A stretch of 43,501 bases of DNA from Actinomycetes bacterium (GTDB taxonomy: Bacteria; Actinomycetota; Acidimicrobiia; IMCC26256; Chersky-534), in the NCBI GenBank assembly GCA_025463865.1, contig JAODBH010000037.1, positions 1 to 43,501 on the forward strand, in the 5' to 3' direction. A program made the position numbers and the translations under genes. Below the pieces are notes generated by a model, which ran no database searches, was not told the DNA's origin, and saw nothing but the letters and a program-made list of their open reading frames with translations. This document shows, one piece after another, positions 41,242-43,501 of this stretch; positions within the stretch are counted from its first letter, which is position 1; each line of letters starts with the position of its first letter.

Positions 41242-41970
41242 ATGGCGAACATCGCGCTCTTCCATTCCGTGCTCGGCGTGCGTCCGGGCATCACCGAAGC
41301 GGCCCAACGGCTGCGCACCGCGGGTCACGTGGTGCACGTCGTGGACCAGTACGACGGCAAGGTGTTCGACGACTACGAGGCCGCCGGCGAGCTCGCGGCA
41401 TCGATCGGCTACCCGGCACTGATGCAACGGGCGCTCGAGGCCGTCGCCGATCTTCCCGACGGCTTCATCGCCATGGGCTTCTCGAACGGCGGCGGCATGG
41501 CCGAGTTCGTCGGGACCCAGCGCGCCTGCAGCGGGGTCGTGATGGCCTCCGGGGCGCTCCCGCTGGAGATGATCGGTGTGACCGCGTGGCCCGCCGGAGT
41601 TCCCGCTCAGATCCACTACGCGGTCGGCGATCCGATGCGGCGACAAGACTGGGTCGACGCGGTGCTCGCGTCCGTCCGTGAGGCCGGAGCTGGGGCCGAC
41701 TCCTTCGAGTACCCGGGCCACGGGCACCTGTTCACCGACCCGTCGCTGCCGGAGGAGTACGACGAGCACTCGGCCGAGCTGTTCTGGGACCGGGTGCTGG
41801 ACTTCTGCGACGCCACGTCGCGGCGTGCAGAGCGCTCGGACACCGGTTCGGTCCGGAGACCCCTGATGGGAGCGTCACCGTGGTCGGACAGCAACCCGCA
41901 TCGGTCCGGGCGGTTCCCACCCGGGGCCCGGCGCCACCATAGCCCCGATCGGGCAAATTGCACATTTTGA
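41242..41970 (+). CDS. Dienelactone hydrolase-like protein with C-terminal tail
   Basis: This protein has 242 residues. The core (1-190) is an alpha/beta hydrolase of the dienelactone type, with Ser81 in GFSNGGG as nucleophile (Ser rather than Cys), Asp130 or Asp135, and His162 in GHGHLF. It would hydrolyse an ester or lactone. The last 50 residues (ATSRRAERSDTG, then an Arg/Pro-rich stretch) are unlike the family and read into the promoter region of the next gene. An original stop near codon 195 may have been lost, or the tail may be a disordered extra. No ribosome site is seen before ATG 41242. Confidence 0.78.
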   Translation: MANIALFHSVLGVRPGITEAAQRLRTAGHVVHVVDQYDGKVFDDYEAAGELAASIGYPALMQRALEAVADLPDGFIAMGFSNGGGMAEFVGTQRACSGVVMASGALPLEMIGVTAWPAGVPAQIHYAVGDPMRRQDWVDAVLASVREAGAGADSFEYPGHGHLFTDPSLPEEYDEHSAELFWDRVLDFCDATSRRAERSDTGSVRRPLMGASPWSDSNPHRSGRFPPGARRHHSPDRANCTF

Positions 41971-41981
41971 ACTTGGGTCTC

Positions 41982-41999
41982 CGGGCCGGGCCCGGCCCG
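41982..41999 (+). repeat. 18-bp perfect palindrome before the P450
   Basis: CGGGCCGGGCCCGGCCCG is its own reverse complement, centred between 41990 and 41991. It lies 7 bases before a TAGCTT box and could be an operator, though GC-only palindromes arise by chance. Confidence 0.35.
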
Positions 42000-42005
42000 C
42001 CCCGG

Positions 42006-42011
42006 TAGCTT
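42006..42011 (+). promoter_or_regulatory. Candidate -10 box for the P450
   Basis: TAGCTT (TANNNT) predicts an RNA start near 42018 and a leader of about 39 bases ending in GGAG before ATG 42057. No -35 is evident; the palindrome at 41982-41999 occupies that position. Confidence 0.35.
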
Positions 42012-42056
42012 GGAGCCGTCGCGGCGGGGGGTCGCGGCCCGGGGATCGGAGTGCGG

Positions 42057-43313
42057 ATGGGTGACGTTGCGCCGGACGTGGATCTCGATCCGGGGTCGCT
42101 CGACTTCATCGACCATCGCTTCGAGCACTTCGCGGAGCTCCGGGAGAAGTGCCCGGTGGCGTACGACGGCGCGCTCGGTGGCTTCTGGCTCGTGACCGAC
42201 TACGACGGCGTCGTCGCGGTCGCCAACGACAACGAGACGTTCGCGCACCGCTACGAGGTCGACGCGCCGGACGGCATCACGTACCACGGCATCATCGGCA
42301 TCCCGCGCACGCCGGGCAACCCGCGTCTCGGCATCGCCGAGATCGACGGGCCCGAGCACCACGACCTGCGCCGCGCGCTCAATCCGGTGTTCACGCCGCC
42401 CGCGGTCGAGCGGCTCCGACCGACGATGGAACGCGTCGCAACGTGGTTTCTCGATCAGCACATCGAGCGCGGCTCGTTGGACCTCGTCTCCGACTTCACG
42501 TCGCCGGTCCCTGCGGTGCTCACCCTGCAGATGATGGGTCTGCCGTGCGAGAACTGGGAGCACTACGCCGAGTTCTTCCACGCGAGCTCCGCCCATCCGA
42601 ACGGCTCGCCCGGCTACCTCGCGGCCGTCGAGCGCGCGCCCGAGATGCTGACGGAGCTCCACGAGTACGCCACCTACCGTCGCGCGCACACCGGCGACGA
42701 CCTCACGTCGCTCCTGCTGCAGATCGAGCTCTCCGGGCGCGCGCTCACCGACCTCGAGGTCACCGAGATCCTCTGGAACCTCGTCGCGGGTGGGCTCGAC
42801 ACCACCACCGCGTTGACGTCGTGGGCCTTGCATCACCTCGGTACGCACCCGGACGCGCGGGCGCGGCTCATCGCCGAACCCGAGCTGTTGCCCACCGCGG
42901 TCGAGGAGTTCCTGCGCTTCTACAGCCCGAACGAGAACCTCACCCGGACCGCGGCGCGCGACGTCGAGCTGGGCGGCCGGCAGATCCGTCGCGGTGACCA
43001 GGTGTGGATCAGCTGGCTGTCGGGCAACCACGACGCCAAGGCCTTCGACGCGGCCGACGAGATCGTCCTCGACCGCTCGCCCAACCGGCACCTGGCCTTC
43101 GGGCTGGGCGGCCACCGTTGCATCGGTTCCCACCTCGCGCGGGCCGAGACCATGGTCATGCTGCGCGAGGTCTTGCGGCGCATCCCCGACTACGAGATCG
43201 ATGCCGAACGGTTCCAGCCCTATCCCGGGAACCCGCTCATGACCGGGGTGGTCACGATGCCCGCGTCGTTCACGCCCGGGCCCAGGACCGGGCCCGCGGA
43301 GCAACCGTTCTGA
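42057..43313 (+). CDS. Cytochrome P450
   Basis: This 418-residue bacterial P450 is soluble, with no membrane anchor. The I-helix has AGGLDTT (244-250), the K-helix Glu284-x-x-Arg287, and the heme loop FGLGGHRCIG with the cysteine ligand Cys355. HPDARARLIAEP lies between. It would hydroxylate or epoxidise an organic substrate using a partner ferredoxin and reductase not found here. ATG at 42057 has GGAG 5 bases upstream; GTG at 42051 overlaps that site and is disfavoured. The tail (PGPRTGPAEQPF) is coded over a 7-bp GC hairpin (43277-43296). Confidence 0.92.
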   Translation: MGDVAPDVDLDPGSLDFIDHRFEHFAELREKCPVAYDGALGGFWLVTDYDGVVAVANDNETFAHRYEVDAPDGITYHGIIGIPRTPGNPRLGIAEIDGPEHHDLRRALNPVFTPPAVERLRPTMERVATWFLDQHIERGSLDLVSDFTSPVPAVLTLQMMGLPCENWEHYAEFFHASSAHPNGSPGYLAAVERAPEMLTELHEYATYRRAHTGDDLTSLLLQIELSGRALTDLEVTEILWNLVAGGLDTTTALTSWALHHLGTHPDARARLIAEPELLPTAVEEFLRFYSPNENLTRTAARDVELGGRQIRRGDQVWISWLSGNHDAKAFDAADEIVLDRSPNRHLAFGLGGHRCIGSHLARAETMVMLREVLRRIPDYEIDAERFQPYPGNPLMTGVVTMPASFTPGPRTGPAEQPF

Positions 43314-43317
43314 GCCC

Positions 43318-43345
43318 GACCGCTGACCGCTGACCGCTGACCGGT
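43318..43345 (+). repeat. Heptamer tandem repeat, GACCGCT x3 plus GACCGGT
   Basis: Three exact GACCGCT units (43318-43338) and one imperfect unit follow the P450 stop. Together with the inverted site at 43360-43373 they give four direct TGACCG hexamers plus one inverted copy in 50 bases. Confidence 0.55.
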
Positions 43346-43353
43346 TCCTGAGC

Positions 43354-43378
43354 GGGGTCTGACCGCTCGGTCACCCCC
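43354..43378 (+). promoter_or_regulatory. Inverted repeat TGACCG-ct-CGGTCA (possible operator or terminator)
   Basis: The core TGACCGCTCGGTCA (43360-43373) is flanked by GGGG (43354-43357) and CCCCC (43374-43378, with the last base of the core pairing offset). It lies 31 bases before the -10 box at 43404. It may be an operator for the next gene, or part of a terminator for the P450. Confidence 0.4.
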
Positions 43379-43403
43379 GGCGTGGAATCCCGGCGCGGCT
43401 GGG

Positions 43404-43409
43404 TACATT
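43404..43409 (+). promoter_or_regulatory. -10 box for a leaderless transcript
   Basis: TACATT is followed by exactly 6 bases and the ATG at 43416, the spacing seen at 2692-2704. No ribosome site lies between, so the next gene is probably leaderless. Confidence 0.5.
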
Positions 43410-43415
43410 GAGTCG

Positions 43416-43501
43416 ATGTTCGACGTACCGGCGTACGAGGGCAGCAGCGGATTCCTCCGGTGGTGGCCCAAGCTCCTCATCGCGGCGGCCCTGTTCCTCC
43501 T
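43416..43501 (+). CDS. Start of a predicted membrane protein (cut by the window edge)
   Basis: Only the first 28 codons are present (MFDVPAYEG at the start). After a short polar lead with RWWPK, a hydrophobic stretch begins (LLIAAALFL), typical of the first membrane segment of an integral membrane protein. The family cannot be assigned. ATG at 43416 is supported by the -10 box at 43404-43409, and it lies behind the repeat array. Confidence 0.6.
   Translation, partial: MFDVPAYEGSSGFLRWWPKLLIAAALFL

Noticed and set aside
1-43501. tRNA, rRNA, CRISPR or insertion sequences
   Set aside because: No cloverleaf sequence, repeat-spacer pattern, terminal inverted repeats or transposase motif was seen.

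Overview
This window looks like chromosomal DNA from a high-GC actinobacterium. The signs are very GC-rich codon use, many GTG starts, ATGA/GTGA stop-start overlaps, TANNNT-type -10 boxes placed directly before start codons (leaderless mRNAs), an F420-type luciferase-like oxidoreductase, and thiolase/DUF35, FadD and P450 genes. A soil or freshwater member of the Acidimicrobiia or a related class is my guess; the sequence alone does not fix the genus. No tRNA, rRNA, CRISPR array, transposase, integrase or phage gene was seen. The window is almost fully coding, and no gene-free stretch exceeds about 230 bases.

Layout. (1) 8-901 is the end of a plus-strand group, a strongly divergent amidohydrolase. 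(2) 929-2592, minus strand: a DUF35 zinc-ribbon protein and an SCP2/Ltp2-like thiolase-fold partner. (3) 2704-16984, plus strand: a run of twelve full-size genes plus one mini-ORF, tightly packed and often overlapping. It holds a PaaK-like ligase and a companion, two FadD-type ligases, four amidohydrolases, a fused double SnoaL protein, a class II aldolase-like protein, an enoyl-CoA hydratase and a thiolase. (4) 16997-19200, minus: an aminoglycoside-phosphotransferase-like kinase and a beta-rich protein of unknown function. (5) 19285-21301, plus: an epoxide-hydrolase-like protein and two FMN/F420 split-barrel proteins. (6) 21326-23041, minus: a D-aminoacylase-like amidohydrolase. (7) 23267-26093, plus: an RsbW-like ATPase, a CaiB-type CoA transferase and a crotonase. 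(8) 26117-29100, minus: a small three-Cys protein, an acyl-CoA synthetase and a CoA transferase with unusual domain order. (9) 29206-35474, plus: an amidohydrolase-3, a second CaiB, two more amidohydrolase-2 proteins, a cupin and an HpcH/HpaI aldolase, ending at a 20-bp hairpin. (10) 35527-38225, minus: a second D-aminoacylase-like protein and a TauD-type dioxygenase. (11) 38348-39133, minus: a HAD phosphatase. (12) 39252-43501, plus: a prokaryotic RING-like protein overlapping an E2-like (UBC-fold) protein, then an LLM oxidoreductase, a dienelactone-hydrolase-like protein, a cytochrome P450 and the start of a membrane protein.

How the genes may work together (inference). Regions 2-10 look like a catabolic island for organic acids, perhaps terpenoid, steroid-side-chain or aromatic compounds. 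CoA ligases or CaiB transferases would activate the acid. Hydratase, thiolase, Ltp2/DUF35 and aldolase enzymes would shorten it. The seven amidohydrolase-2 proteins, a family rich in decarboxylases and C-C or C-N hydrolases, would act on particular intermediates. P450, TauD, LLM and epoxide hydrolase would provide oxygenation and ring-opening chemistry. No substrate can be named.

The most unusual items are the translationally coupled RING/E2-like pair, whose E2-like member has no cysteine at all; the amidohydrolase at the left edge that has lost most metal ligands; the SnoaL tandem fusion that keeps an internal ribosome-binding site; the CaiB-family protein with apparently swapped domain order; and an array of TGACCG half-sites before a leaderless membrane-protein gene.
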